Below the pieces are notes generated by a model. The model saw only the letters and a program-made list of their open reading frames with translations. It searched no databases and was not told where the DNA came from. The position numbers and the translations under genes are program-made. Below are positions 1-11,588 of a stretch of 64,000 nucleotides of DNA, in pieces (position 1 is the stretch's first letter; each line of letters opens with the position of its first letter). Where the stretch lies: contig BPHV01000003.1 in the NCBI GenBank assembly GCA_026003755.1, positions 310,001-374,000 on the forward strand, given 5' to 3'. This DNA comes from Candidatus Roseilinea sp. GTDB taxonomy: Bacteria > Chloroflexota > Anaerolineae > J036 > Brachytrichaceae.

Positions 1-252
1 AGGCCGATAGATGGCGCCGAGTATCCGACCGATGCGCGGATCGGTGAAACCGGTTGCGGCTTTCCGACCCGCCAGGATGGCGACGGTGGCAGCGGTGGCG
101 AGATTGCCCCACCAACCGGCCGAAAGCGCCGCGCCGGCCATGAGCGTTTGGTTCCGCTCCAGCAGAGAGAGGATGAAGAGCTGAACGAGGATTGCGACTA
201 TTGCCGTGGCGATGAACGAAATGATCAAATACCGCAAATGCAGACGATTCAT
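1..252 (-). CDS. membrane protein, partial (cut by window edge)
   Basis: The reverse strand from 252 to the window edge is open for 84 codons from an ATG preceded by the purine-rich GGTAAGAGG. Two hydrophobic segments are visible, at about residues 8-32 and 38-61, followed by a polar stretch (RKAATGFTDPRIG), so this is an integral membrane protein of at least two passes. Its 3' end lies outside the window and I do not recognise the family. It starts 48 bases after the purH stop in the same direction and is probably read from the same transcript. The coding call rests on the sensible hydrophobic pattern and the upstream purines. Confidence 0.6.
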   Translation of the reverse strand, partial: MNRLHLRYLIISFIATAIVAILVQLFILSLLERNQTLMAGAALSAGWWGNLATAATVAILAGRKAATGFTDPRIGRILGAIYRP

Positions 253-300
253 ATCCTCTTACCTGACCGTGGACTCGTTGAGCAGCCGCGCGTCGCGCGC

Positions 301-1859
<1,559 letters not shown>

Positions 1860-1878
1860 GGTGCGCGCTATTATCTCA

Positions 1879-2486
1879 CTATCCCCCCGCGCGGGTCTGG
1901 GTGGTCGGGGATGTCCTCCGTGCTGCTTGGCTGGGATTCTCGATTACTTCTCTGATCGCCGCCGCGAGCGGTTCGTGCTCTGCGGCGTGGTCGTTCAGGT
2001 TGTCGGTGGGGCGAAGGGCACTTCGCGCGCCGCGATTCGCCGGCCCGGTCTCCACAACGTAGTGCACCCATCACTCCGGTGCGCTGAATTTCGCCTCGCC
2101 CGGAAGGCCTGGTCTGCGGCTTCGATGCTGTGCATCCCAGGGAACATGGCGGGGAGTGCGGGGTGCAGATTGATGATCTTGTTGGCGAAGCGCCGCACGA
2201 AGGGAGGGCTGAGGATGCGCATCCGGCCGGCGCAGACGATCAAGTCGGGTTGGTAGTGTTTCGATGACCTGGGTCCGCGCTTCATCGTAGCCGGCGCGGT
2301 CGCAGTGCAGGTGCCTGCAAAACGGGAGTGGGATGGCCGGCACGCCGGCGTCGCTCGCCCGTTGTAAGCCGAAAGCGCCGGCCCTGTTGCCGATGACTGC
2401 CACGACCCGCGCCGGCAGGCGTCGAGGATGGCCTGCAGATTGCTGCCGTAGCCTGAGATCAAAACAACACAACTCAAGCGTTTCAC
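1879..2486 (-). CDS. purN: phosphoribosylglycinamide formyltransferase, frameshifted
   Basis: GAR transformylase, third step of purine synthesis, using formyl-tetrahydrofolate. The likely start is GTG at 2486, giving VKRLSCVVLISGYGSNLQAI, the family N-terminus with its phosphate-binding SGxGSN loop. Further on come PDLIVCAGRMRILSPPFV, then NKIINLHPALPAMFPGMHSI with the conserved catalytic N and H (INLHP), and VHYVVET. The C-terminal AAIREVIENP ends at a stop near 1879. At least three frame changes occur, near 2080-2100 and in the middle third. It lies 23 bases after the lipoprotein stop and 19 bases before purH, so a purN-purH operon is clear. The exact 3' end depends on how the last frame change is resolved. 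Confidence 0.82.
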
Positions 2487-2509
2487 GGGCGTGGCCGGGC
2501 TACGCCGCG

Positions 2510-4024
2510 TCACTGGGTTTTGTAGCAATCCACGATCACATGCCGTGGGATGGTGGGTCGTCGTGCCATCGGACTTGACGACGTAGATCATGAACAAGTA
2601 GTAGCCCTTGTCGGGGATCGTGAATTGGAAGGTGCCGCTGGGCAACAGCATGGGCATGCGTTTGTTCACGGGCGTTCGCTCGGCGCGATGCTCGATAGGT
2701 TGCCCGCCGGACAGTTCGCGAAGATGCCGGGTCCCTGCTGTGTGGTGATCTCCAATTCAGCCTTGATCGCGCCGTTGATTTGCCATTCCAATGTTGCCGT
2801 CTTGGGTTGGCCTTGGTAGCCGAGCGGAACATCGCCGATGTCGTCGCGTGGCGAGAAGCGCACGTTCTGACTATAGGGCAACACCGCTGAAGCCGGGATG
2901 GGCGGCGTGGGTGTTGGCTGAGGCGGTGCCGGTTGTAGGCGCGCTCGCGGGTATCGCTGCGGTTGGCGGCGGCGCGACGACTACCGGGACGGTTGCCGCG
3001 TCACCGGTCAAATCCACTAACTGCCCAAACACCCAAGCGACGCCTCCCGGCGCGCCGTCAAACGCGATTTGCCACCACTGGCCGTTGGCGCTCCTGCCCT
3101 TCACGGTGGCGGCATTGTTCCCCGTCGCCTTTAATTCGCCCCACTTTCTGATAAGCCGTGTCCGGCCCAGTGCGGAGGTTGGCGAATTCTTGCCCGGCCT
3201 TCAGCGTGACGAAACGGCGGCTTCAGGCCGGTTGGATTGGGCGGGCGAGGCGGCCGCGGATGTAGAGGCCGCGCGCGGCGTGACCACCGGCAGCGTCCTC
3301 TATTGGGCCGTTGACGCTGACGACAGGCGCGTATACCCATCCAGCGCCGTCGGCGCCGGCCGGGAAGTTGATTTGATACCACGAGCCGTCGGCGTTCTTG
3401 CCGCGCACAGGAACGCTTTGGCCTTTATTGATCTGGCCGATGAGCCGCGCGTTGAGATCGGGGAGTTCGCGCACGTTGACAAAATCGTTCTCGGGGCGCG
3501 GGCTGAGCAGCACGTTGACGACGGCCGCCGGTGCGCCGGAGGCAGGTGTAGCTGGCCGGCTGCGCGGCCGCAAAGGGCGTGGCCGTCGGTATCGGCGTTG
3601 GCTCGGCGGTGGGCGTCGCCGTTGGCAGCGGAGCCTGAATGGTGATAAAGACCGCATCCGAAGCGATGACGGATTCGCCTTGGTCGTTGATGCCCTTGAT
3701 TTGGATGACGCTTGTCCCGACAATTTCTGACGGCGCGATCCAGGTTACGCTAATCTCGAACTCGTTAGGACGGATGGCCTGATCCACAGTGGCAAATCGC
3801 TCGTTGTTGATGAAAACGTCCACCTGCTTGACGGCGCTGCCGACTACTTTGCCAGAGATCCGGATTTCGTCTCCGGCTCGAAACTGCGCGTTGGGTGCCG
3901 GCGATGTGAGCAGCGCCGTAGGCGGGGGAGCAGGATTGCCACAGGCCGCAAGCAGCCCGACGGCGAGCACGATCCAGCCGATGAAGAGTTTGTGGGCGAA
4001 GAGTTGCTTCATCATACATATCAT
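2510..4024 (-). CDS. lipoprotein with Ig-like and two SH3b-type domains, frameshifted
   Basis: Predicted exported lipoprotein of about 505 codons. The N-terminus has a hydrophobic signal and a lipobox ending LLAAC at about residue 28. An Ig-like domain follows (SPAPNAQFRAGDEIRISGKV through VIQIKGINDQGES), then a PTATPTAEPTPIPTATP linker. Two bacterial SH3-like domains come next: VNVRELPDLNARLIGQINKG...WYQINF...GWVYAPVV and LRTGPDTAYQKVG...GQWWQIAF...AWVFGQLVDL. A third C-terminal beta-rich domain ends YVVKSDGTTT...HVIVDCYKTQ. At the second SH3 domain the run GTGGGGCGAA has one G too many, and near the end CCACC has one C too many. SH3b repeats often bind cell-wall glycan. The gene lies between the hydroxylase/membrane-protein genes and purN. 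Start could also be the Met five codons in. Confidence 0.75.
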
Positions 4025-4098
4025 ACCGCGCAGCGGCGATTCATCCTCGCGCTATAGCCGCTCAGGCTCGTCTTGCGGCGGAAAGGGACGGCGTGGAC

Positions 4099-4815
4099 TC
4101 AGATGATTTCAGCCAACGACGTTAACCGAGATCGGCCGCCGGCCCTCACCGAGGGTCGGATGGCGCGTTTTGGCGCGGATTGGGCGAAAATTCTAGCACC
4201 GGTGATGCCCAAGAGCAGGGCGATGCCGGCCAGTGTGAACCACCATCCCGCCCCTACGCCGACCGGGCTGCGGTAGAGCGCCTCGATGGATGGCTTGACC
4301 GCGAAATAACCGATGAGCGGCGCCGTTGAGGCAACCGCGCAAGCGATTGAGCAGGCCGCGTGCACTTGCGTCGGGAGCGCGTTGGTCAAGAGTATCGCGC
4401 TGACCAGCGCGAAGACGCCCAGGGTGATGAAGAATTGCAGCCGGTAATCGGGTTGGGCGTAGGCGGTCAGGGTGTGCGGATAGGCCGGCAGCCCCAGTGA
4501 AGCGATCAGCAGGGCGGAGGCGCCGCCGAGCGCGCGCCGCGGCCAGGGGGCGTTGCGAATCGTCAGCGCCATGAGCACAGAAGCGGACCACAGCGGAAGC
4601 AAGAACCACTCGTTGAGGAAGATGCCGGCGCCCGGCGTGAAGTTGGTCGAGATAGATAAGTCGTGGCCGCTGCGAGTTAACGGTGCGACGGCGTGCGCTG
4701 CCCAGGGCAAGAAGTGGCCAATGAGGAGCGCGAGCGCTGCCGTGAAATCGAGAGCGGGGAATTGAGAATCGAGGACTGAGAACCGCCTGCGCTCGCTCAT
4801 CTTCTCAGCGCTCAT
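4099..4815 (-). CDS. multi-pass membrane protein of unknown function
   Basis: A 238-residue protein starting MSAEKMSERRRF. Six hydrophobic segments can be traced: about residues 18-36, 60-80, 88-104, 120-140, 145-165 and 185-205. It carries no motif I recognise. It starts 35 bases after the hydroxylase large subunit and ends 74 bases before the lipoprotein, all in one direction, so it may belong to the same transcript. Codons near 11-20 (FSVLDSQFPAL) are encoded by a heptamer repeat tract at 4759-4786, which therefore seems to have supplied part of the N-terminus; the Met at residue 6 would be an alternative start. The stop is TGA after ITSLAEII-like residues. Confidence 0.6.
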   Translation of the reverse strand: MSAEKMSERRRFSVLDSQFPALDFTAALALLIGHFLPWAAHAVAPLTRSGHDLSISTNFTPGAGIFLNEWFLLPLWSASVLMALTIRNAPWPRRALGGASALLIASLGLPAYPHTLTAYAQPDYRLQFFITLGVFALVSAILLTNALPTQVHAACSIACAVASTAPLIGYFAVKPSIEALYRSPVGVGAGWWFTLAGIALLLGITGARIFAQSAPKRAIRPSVRAGGRSRLTSLAEII

Positions 4816-4826
4816 CTCAATTCCCC
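4756..4826. repeat. heptamer repeat tract with 12-bp inverted partner
   Basis: Direct units read GAATTGA, GAATCGA, GGACTGA, GAACCGC at 4759-4786. The 12 bases GGGGAATTGAGA at 4756-4767 recur exactly inverted as TCTCAATTCCCC at 4815-4826. The inverted pair brackets the start codon of the reverse-strand membrane protein, so its 5' mRNA could fold into a hairpin that sequesters the start region. Confidence 0.65.
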
Positions 4827-4850
4827 TGTGGCAAGTTTCTGACCGTCGGT

Positions 4851-7157
4851 TCAGATCTTCCCCAGCGCCTGAAGCACGTTTTTTCGGGTTCATCGGCAGC
4901 ACGGTCATGCGCACGCCGGTGGCCCGATAGATGGCGTTGGCGATCGCCGCGGCCGGCGGGACGATGGGCACTTCGCCAACGCCCTTCACACCAAAGGGAT
5001 GGTTGGGGTTGGGCACTTCGACGATCACCGCCTCAATCATGGGCAGGTCGAGCGCCGTCGGCATGCGGTAATCGAGCAGGCTGGCGTTCATCAGGTGGCC
5101 GTCTTTGTCGTAGTAGTACTCTTCATTCAGCGCCCAGCCGATGCCCTGCGCCACACCGCCATGGATCTGGCCCTCGACGTAGCTGGGGTGGATAGCGCGC
5201 CCCACGTCTTGCGCGGCGGTATAGCGCAGGATGTTCACCTTGCCCGTCTCGGTGTCCACCTCGACGTCCACCACGTGCGTCGCCAGCGCAGGAATGGCGC
5301 CCTTCGTGTCCAATGACACGCTTACGCTCATGGGGCCGCCGGTCTCATCCAGCTTCGCGCACAACTCCTTAAAGGTGATCCGCTTTTTCGCCGTAGGAAT
5401 ACACGTCGCCTTCGACGTTGATGTCATCCGCCGGCACTTCCCACAGCACGGCAGCGCGCTGTTTCATCTCCTTGATGATCTCTTTGCCGAGATGATATGC
5501 AGCCATGCCGGAGCCGTAGGTGGTGCGGCTGCCGCCGGTGCCGTCGTTGTAACCCACGGTCTGCGTGTCGCCCACCATCGGCTTGACATCTTCGTAGTGG
5601 ATGCCGAGCGTCTCGGCCAGCATCATCGCCAGCGAGGCCCGTGTGCCGCCGATATCGGTGCTGCCTTCCAGGTAGGACACGGTGCCATCCGGGTTGACCA
5701 CGGCCGAGGCCGACGATTTGCCATCCCAGTTGTACCAGAAGCCACAGGCCACGCCGCGCCCAACCTTCATGTAAGGCGCGCGAGGCTCCGGCAGCGGCGC
5801 GTGGTAGTGCGGATGCTTCTCGATAGCGTCCAGCGTCTCGATGAAGCCGATCCGGCCATAGATCGGGCCGTCGGCGCGTCGGTCGCCTTCCTTGGCCGCG
5901 TTGATGCGGCGGAACGTGATGGGATCCATGCCCAGTTTCTCGGCCAGCTCGTCTATCACCGTCTCGCCGGCGAACGCCGCGTTGGTGCCGCCAGGCGCGC
6001 GATACGCTTTGGCGGCCGGCTTGTTCACCACCACGTCGTAGCCGTCAATTTGTACGTTGTCGAGCTTGTAGGGCGCGAAGATCACGCCCATGCCTGCGCC
6101 CACCGGCGAGCCGGGGAAGGCGCCGGCCTCGTAAGCCAACCAGGCCTGTGCGGCGGTGATCTTGCCGTCTTTGCGCGCGCCCATCTTCACGCGGATGACC
6201 GAAGCGCTGGTCGGCCCGGTGGCCTTCAGCACTTCGTCGCGCTGCATCCACATCTTCACCGGGCGATGGCCGGACGTGAGCGAGAGCAGGGCAGCCAGCG
6301 GCTCCAGATAAACCGGGAACTTGCCCGCCGAAGCCGCCGCCGATCTCCATCGGGATGACGCGAATTTGCGAGAGCGGCACGTGTAGGATTTTCGCTCAGG
6401 TCGGCGCCGCTGATCCCATGCGCCCTGCGTGCTCGTCCACACGGTGATCTGGCCGTCGGCGTTCCACAGCGCCGTGCCGTTTTGCGGCTCGATGTAGCCC
6501 TGGTGCACGGTGTTGGTGTGGAACTCGCGTTCGACGATCACGTCGGCCTCGGCGAAGCCGGCGGCCAAGTCGCCGCGCGCATACTGTTCGTGGCTGGCGA
6601 TGTTGGTCGGCTTGTCGCTGACCACCTCGCCCAGTTCTTTGGTGCGCAAGTTGGGCAGGCAGGATGGGGGGCGTCGTCCTTCATTGCGTCGAGCACGTGC
6701 ATCACCGGCGGCAGCACCTCGGTACTCGACCTGGATCAGCGCCAGCGCTTCCTCGGCGATGTGGATGCTTGTGGCGGCGACCGCGGCAACCGGGTGGCCG
6801 TGATATAGCACTTTGTCCTGCGCCAAGACGTTCTGGCTGAGATAGCTGTAGTTCACGCTGCTCTCGCCGCTCTTGGCTACCTTGTCCTCGGCGGGTTTGA
6901 GGTCTTTGCCGGTGATGACGGCCTTCACGCCGGGCAGCTTCTCCGCTGCGCTGGTGTCGATCGAAAGGATGCGGGCGTGCGCGTGCGGGCTGCGCAGCAC
7001 CTTGCCATACAGCAAGCCCGGCAGGATCACGTCGGCGCCGTATTGGGCCCGTCCGGTCACCTTGTCCACACCGTCCGGGTCGGATCACGCGCTGGCCGAT
7101 GACCTTGAAGGGCTTGCCGTTGGTCTTCGCTTCTGTCTTCTCAATCACAGGGGTCAT
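4851..7157 (-). CDS. xanthine dehydrogenase-type molybdopterin-binding subunit, frameshifted
   Basis: Large catalytic subunit of a molybdenum hydroxylase, about 769 codons, the usual size. It starts MTPVIEKTEAKTNGKPFKVIG with GGAGG upstream. Family features in order: DKVTGRAQYGADVILPGLLYGKVLRSPHAHARI split over two frames, YHGHPVAAVAA, HQGYIEPQNGTALW, a GGGFGG turn, AYRAPGGTNAAFAGE, and the C-terminal FGVKGVGEVPIVPPAAAIAN with the catalytic Glu (GVGE). The active-site loop reads AYRAPG, as in xanthine/aldehyde oxidoreductases, and lacks the AYxCSFR signature of form I CO dehydrogenase. Frame breaks occur near 7080, 6690, 6370, 5390 and 4880 (one extra A in CCGAAAAAACG). It follows the 2Fe-2S subunit by 64 bases. 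Placement beside purN-purH fits a purine substrate, but this is inference. Confidence 0.85.
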
Positions 7158-7221
7158 TTCCTCAGCCTCCGGTCTTTCTGCAAGGAGCGATAAGCGATGG
7201 TTGATGTGTATACGCTTGGGG

Positions 7222-7717
7222 TCACGCGGCCTGCTTCTCCGCGCGCATGATCGCTGCGGCGTCGAGCACGGCGCGTACGATTTTGTCGTAGCCGGTGCAT
7301 CGGCACAGGTTGCCCGGCCAGCCAGTAGCGCAACCTCTTGCTCGGTGGGGTTGGGGGTTCTTATCCAGCAGCGCCTTGGCGGCCACGATGAACCCCGGCG
7401 TGCAGATGCCACATTGCAGCGCGGCGTCTTCCAGGAACTTTTGCTGCAGCGGATGCAGGCCTTCCTTGGGGGGTGATGCCCTCGATGGTCGTGATGGTCG
7501 CGCCGTTGGCCTCGACGCCCAGCACCAGGCATGAATTCACCAACACGCCGTTCATGATCACGGCGCATGCGCCGCAGTTGCCGTTGTTGCAGCCTTCCTT
7601 GGCGCCGGTGAGGTTGAGCACGTCGCGCAGCACCTCGAGCAGGCTCTGGCGCGGCTCGCACAAGAAAGACTTCTCTTCGTCGTTAATCGTCGCGGTAACG
7701 AGAACTTTGTTGGACAT
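7222..7717 (-). CDS. xanthine dehydrogenase-type 2Fe-2S subunit, frameshifted
   Basis: Electron-transfer subunit of the same hydroxylase, about 165 codons. The N-terminal plant-type ferredoxin domain shows the cysteines in EGCNNGNCGACAVIMNG and the later NSCLVLGVEA. The second, helical cluster domain is in another frame: QCGICTPGFIVAAKALL and CRCTGYDKIVRAVLDAA, ending MRAEKQAA before TGA at 7222. Two frame changes, near 7460 (a run of Gs) and 7320, interrupt it. It is read between the FAD and molybdenum subunits, the standard order FAD, FeS, Mo for this family. It is cytoplasmic, as no signal is visible. Confidence 0.87.
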
Positions 7718-7720
7718 GGT

Positions 7721-7851
7721 CTGGGGATTGGTAATTGGTAAAGTGGTGAGTGGTAAGTGGTGATTAGAGATCAGAGATTAGAGATTAGAGATTAGAGATT
7801 AGAGATTCGCATTCCACCTCCAATCTCGAATCTCCAATTACCAATGACGAA
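7721..7851. repeat. heptanucleotide tandem repeat array, two opposed arms
   Basis: The spacer between the FAD and FeS subunit genes is built almost wholly of seven-base units. The left arm reads GATTGGT, AATTGGT, AAAGTGG, TGAGTGG, TAAGTGG, then GATTAGA repeated (7762-7803, one unit GATCAGA). The right arm reads CCAATCT, CGAATCT, CCAATTA, CCAATGA. ATTGGTAATTGG at 7727-7738 is repeated exactly inverted at 7834-7845, so the arms can pair. It resembles the short tandemly repeated sequences known from filamentous cyanobacteria. Confidence 0.85.
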
Positions 7852-7854
7852 TAA

Positions 7855-8734
7855 CTAGCCGCCACGCGCTCGTTCGATCGCCCTCAACAACGCGCGCTTG
7901 GTCATGACGTACGATAGATGCTTGCGCTGTTCGGCCGCTGCCGCGCATATCGGTGATTGGTCGCGCCGCGGCTTGCGCGGCCCGCGCGGCGGCCTCGATC
8001 ACCTCGTCCGAGACCGGCTGTCCGGTCAACGCTGCGCCGGCTTCCGGCACGAACAGCGGCGTAGGGGGCCACCGCGCCGAGCGCGATGCGCGCGCCGACG
8101 AAGCGCATCTTATCCGCGTCGAGCACGACCACCGCACCCGCGCTGGGTCACGGCGATGTCCATTCTCGTTGCGCGGGGTGAAGCGCAGATAGCAGCGCCG
8201 GAGTTGGGCTTCGGCGGCGGCAGCTTGAGTGCGACCAGGAGCTCGCCCGGCTGCAGCACCGTGCGGCCCGGCCCCACGAAGAACTTCTCTCAACGGGATG
8301 GCCTTGGTGACGTTGCGCGAGGCGACGATACACGTTGTTTCATAGGCGATCAAGATCGGGATGGAATCGCCGGCGGGTGAGGCCGTGCACACGTTGCCGC
8401 CTAAGGTGGCGCGGCCTTGAATGGCGATGCCGCCGATCAGCGTCGCCGCGTCAATCAGCCCCGGATAGTGTTCGATCACTTGAGCGTCGTTGTAAATCCG
8501 GTGCAGCGGCACGGCTGCGCCGATGGTCAACCCTTCCTTAGGGCTGTAACTGAGCTGATTGAGTTCGGGGATGCCCTTGACATCCACCACGACTTTTGCG
8601 CTGCGCCGGCCCTCGCGCAGGAAGACGATGAGATCGGTGCCGCCGCTCAGACACTTGGCCTGGTCGCCCTCGCGGGCCAGGATGTCGGCAGCCTCCGAAA
8701 GTGTGCGCGCGGAAACGTAGGAGAACGCTTGCAT
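7855..8734 (-). CDS. xanthine dehydrogenase-type FAD-binding subunit, frameshifted
   Basis: Medium subunit that takes electrons from the iron-sulfur centres to FAD. From ATG at 8734 it reads MQAFSYVSARTLSEAADIL, then the flavin-binding KCLSGGTDLIVFLREG and TLGGNVCTASPAGDSIP loops. After two frame changes (near 8285 and 8080) the C-terminal domain continues with EAGAALTGQPVSDEVIEAAA and PITDMRGS, and in a third frame ends KHLSYVMTKRALLRAIERAR before TAG at 7855. Family length is about 290 residues and this span gives 293. It is the first gene of the reverse-strand hydroxylase operon. The gap to the divergent PBP gene at 8735-8813 must hold promoters for both, but I see no strong hexamers there. 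Confidence 0.87.
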
Positions 8735-8813
8735 ACTCGGGCTTATACCACAGACTGGCTATACTGACACGCCTAGGGAACGAGTCGCGAGCCTCTGGCG
8801 TCTTTGTGGAACG

Positions 8814-11424
8814 ATGAACGATCAACATGATGCTGATCGCCGCGCGGGGCGGGTGGTTCGCAACACGCCGCCCTCGCAGCGCGCCGGCTATGTGCCGGCG
8901 GGCGACCCTGCCGCGTCGAAGCCGGTGATGCAGCCCGGCGATGCCCCGCGTCACTCTGGCCGACGACGCTGTCCCACGGGCGGCCGACCCGCGCTGCGGC
9001 GCCGCAGCCCAAGTCGCGATCGCTCGGCGGGCGACTGCGCGCCTCTTCTTTGCCTTCGCGCTGGCCACGTTCGTCGTGTTCTTCGCTGGCGTCATCCTCG
9101 GTCTGACCGGTTAATCTGCTGATCGCCGCGAGATTCCCGACCCCCCGGTCAGCTCGCAGCGGCGCAGAGCGCGTTCGCCAGCACGAAGATCTTCGACCGC
9201 GAAGGCAACCTGATCGTGGAGCTTACCGATCCGACTGACCCAACGGCCGGCCGACGCACGCGCGTGCCGCTCGGCCAGATCAGCCCTTACCTGATTCAGG
9301 CGACGCTGGCGACTGAAGATTCCGAACTTTTACCGCTACGCGCAAGGTGTGGGCTTCGACCCGGTCGCCATCGCTCGCGCGTTGTACTTACGCCGTGACC
9401 GAACGCGAGTTCGTCAGTGGCGGCAGCACCATCACGCAGCAGGTGGCGCGCAATTTGCTGCTCTCGCCGGCCGAGCGCAGCGCGCGCACGATGCAGCGCA
9501 AGATTCGCGAGATTGTGCTGGCCAACGAACTGACGCGCCGCTACACGCGCGATCAAATTTTGGAGATCTATCTCAACGAGAACTACTACGGCAATCAGGC
9601 CTACGGCGTCGAAGCGGCGGCGCAACTCTACTTCGGCAAAGCCGGCGAGCGCGTTGAACCTTGGCCGAAGCGGCGATGTTGGCCGGCATCCCGCAATCGC
9701 CGGTGTTGTGGGATCCGGTGACGAACAAGCCCGGTGTGCTGCGCCGGCAGAACGACGTGCTGCGGCTGATGGTGAAGGCTGGCTACATCACCCCCGATCA
9801 ATTTACGAGGCGCAGCGCGAGATCGCGCGTCGTAACGTTCACCGCTACGTTGCCGAACATCTCAACGATCGCGCCGCACTTCATGCAGTTTGTCAAGCAG
9901 CAGCTCGATGCCGAGTATGGCGCGCAGGGCTTGTATCGCGATGCTTGCGGGTGTACACCTCGCTCGATCCGCGCATCCAGGCCATCGCCGAGAACGCCAT
10001 CCGCCAGCAGATCGCCCAACTGCGCGATAAGAACGTGACCAACGGCGCAGCCGTGGTGATCGAACCGAAAACTGGCGAGATCCTGGCCATGGTGGGCAGC
10101 GCTGACTTCAACGACCCCAAGATTGATGGCCAGGTGAACGTCGCGCTCATGCTGCGCCAGCCGGGGTCGGCGGTTAAACCGTTCACCTATTTGGCGGCGT
10201 TAGAGCGCGGCTGGACGGCAGCGACGCTGTACTGGGACCGGCCGGTCACTTTTACCAACGAATATGGCCAGGTCTACGCGCCGCGCAACTATGATGGCAA
10301 GTTTCACGGCCCGATGCTCATGCGTGAGGCGTTGGCACGCAGCATGAACATCCCGGCCGTCGAAACGTTGAATTTCGTCACCGTGCCCGCCTTCCTGGAG
10401 ATGGCGCAGCGCGTCGGCTTGAACTTTCCGCCCAACCCAGCCTATGGGCTGGCTGTGACGCTGGGCGGCGCTGAGGCGCGGCTGCTCGACTTGACCGCGG
10501 CTTATGCAGTGCTGGCGAACGGCGGCGTGCGCATGCCGCCGATCGCCATCACGTATGTGACGAGCGCCGACGGCCGACTGCTGCGCGACTACCGACACAC
10601 CGCAAGGGCAGCAGGTCGTTCGGCCAGAGCATGCCTGGCTGATCACCAGCATCCTGAGCGACAACGCCGCCCCGCGCCAAGTCCTTCGGCTTGAATAGCC
10701 CGCTGCGGTTGTCACGGCCGGCCGCCGCTAAGACCGGCACCACAAACGACTTCCGCGATAATTTGACGGTCGGCTACACGCCGGAGTTGGTGGTCGGCGT
10801 GTGGGTGGGGCAACAGCGACAACAGCCCGATGCAGAACGTGAGCGGCATCACCGGCGCGGCGCCGATTTGGAAGCAAATCATGGAAGAGGTCGCTCGCGG
10901 GTAGACCGGCGCTCGACTTTGCGCCACCGCCCGGCGTGGTGGCGGCGGAGATCTGCGAGTACGGCGGCCGCGCGCCTTCCACCCCCATTGCCCGCGCCGG
11001 CGCATCGAGTATTTCAGCGCCGACCAGTTGCCGCCCCCGCCCGATGAGAACGTGGAACGCGCCGTGCAGGTTGGCGATCCCGATTTGCTGAACAACGCGC
11101 AGTCTCCAGTCTCCAACCCTCAGTTCCCCGACATCCTGATCACGCATCCCGCCCTGGGTGAGCCGATCGCGCGTGGCTTGCTCTCGATCCGTGGTACGGT
11201 GAACCCGCCGGGCTTCCAGCAGTATGTCGTTGAGTATGGCGAGGGCGACAACCCCAGCGAGTGGAAGTGGATCAGTGGGCCGCACCTCGCGCCCGTGGTG
11301 GACGGTCAGCTCACGGAGTGGGGCATTGAAAGCTTGCCCGCTGGGGCGCTACACCATCCGCGTCACGGCGAGCACGGCGAACGGCCTGCTCGTCGGCTAT
11401 GCGCGCTTCGACGTGGGGCCATAG
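8814..11424 (+). CDS. class A penicillin-binding protein, frameshifted
   Basis: Bifunctional peptidoglycan glycosyltransferase/transpeptidase. After a polar cytoplasmic leader, a membrane anchor ([20 protein letters not shown]) precedes the GT51 domain with [28 protein letters not shown] and [18 protein letters not shown]. The transpeptidase domain has the SxxK nucleophile in [12 protein letters not shown], an SMN second motif and [12 protein letters not shown]-terminal Ig-like domain ([15 protein letters not shown] ... [12 protein letters not shown]) ends DVGP. Single-base changes break it many times: an extra C in GATTCCGAAC near 9320, an extra T in TACTTACG near 9389, and losses near 9805 and 9950. 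A second, intact class A PBP is encoded at 33634. The start is uncertain because the leader and anchor are in different frames. Confidence 0.85.
11100..11134. repeat. heptamer repeat inside PBP coding sequence
   Basis: Units CAGTCTC, CAGTCTC, CAACCCT, CAGTTCC, CCGACAT follow one another without gaps and encode the linker [12 protein letters not shown] between the transpeptidase and the Ig-like domain. The tract belongs to the same seven-base repeat class as the arrays at 7721 and 46457. Confidence 0.6.
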
Positions 11425-11588
11425 CGGCGGCGTTTGCCGGCCTCTTCTTTCTCGCGCGAAGCGGGCCGCGCACGTTTGGGTGCGACTGTCTCCGGCACAG
11501 CGCCCCAGATGCAGTTGCTCATCCGCGGCCCGCGTTGTACAAACAGCCCGCGCTGGTATGACGCTTTCCTCCTCAACTGGCTGCGACG

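Noticed and set aside
5231-6358. A 375-codon forward open frame opposite the molybdenum subunit
   Set aside because: The His/Val/Arg-rich product has no family pattern, while the reverse strand encodes conserved hydroxylase motifs across the same bases.
7762-7803. GATTAGA repeats as a CRISPR array
   Set aside because: The units are contiguous seven-base repeats with no spacers and no cas genes in the window.
4851-8734. Aerobic carbon-monoxide dehydrogenase (coxMSL) for the three-subunit hydroxylase
   Set aside because: The active-site loop reads AYRAPG and not AYxCSFR, so form I CO dehydrogenase is unlikely.
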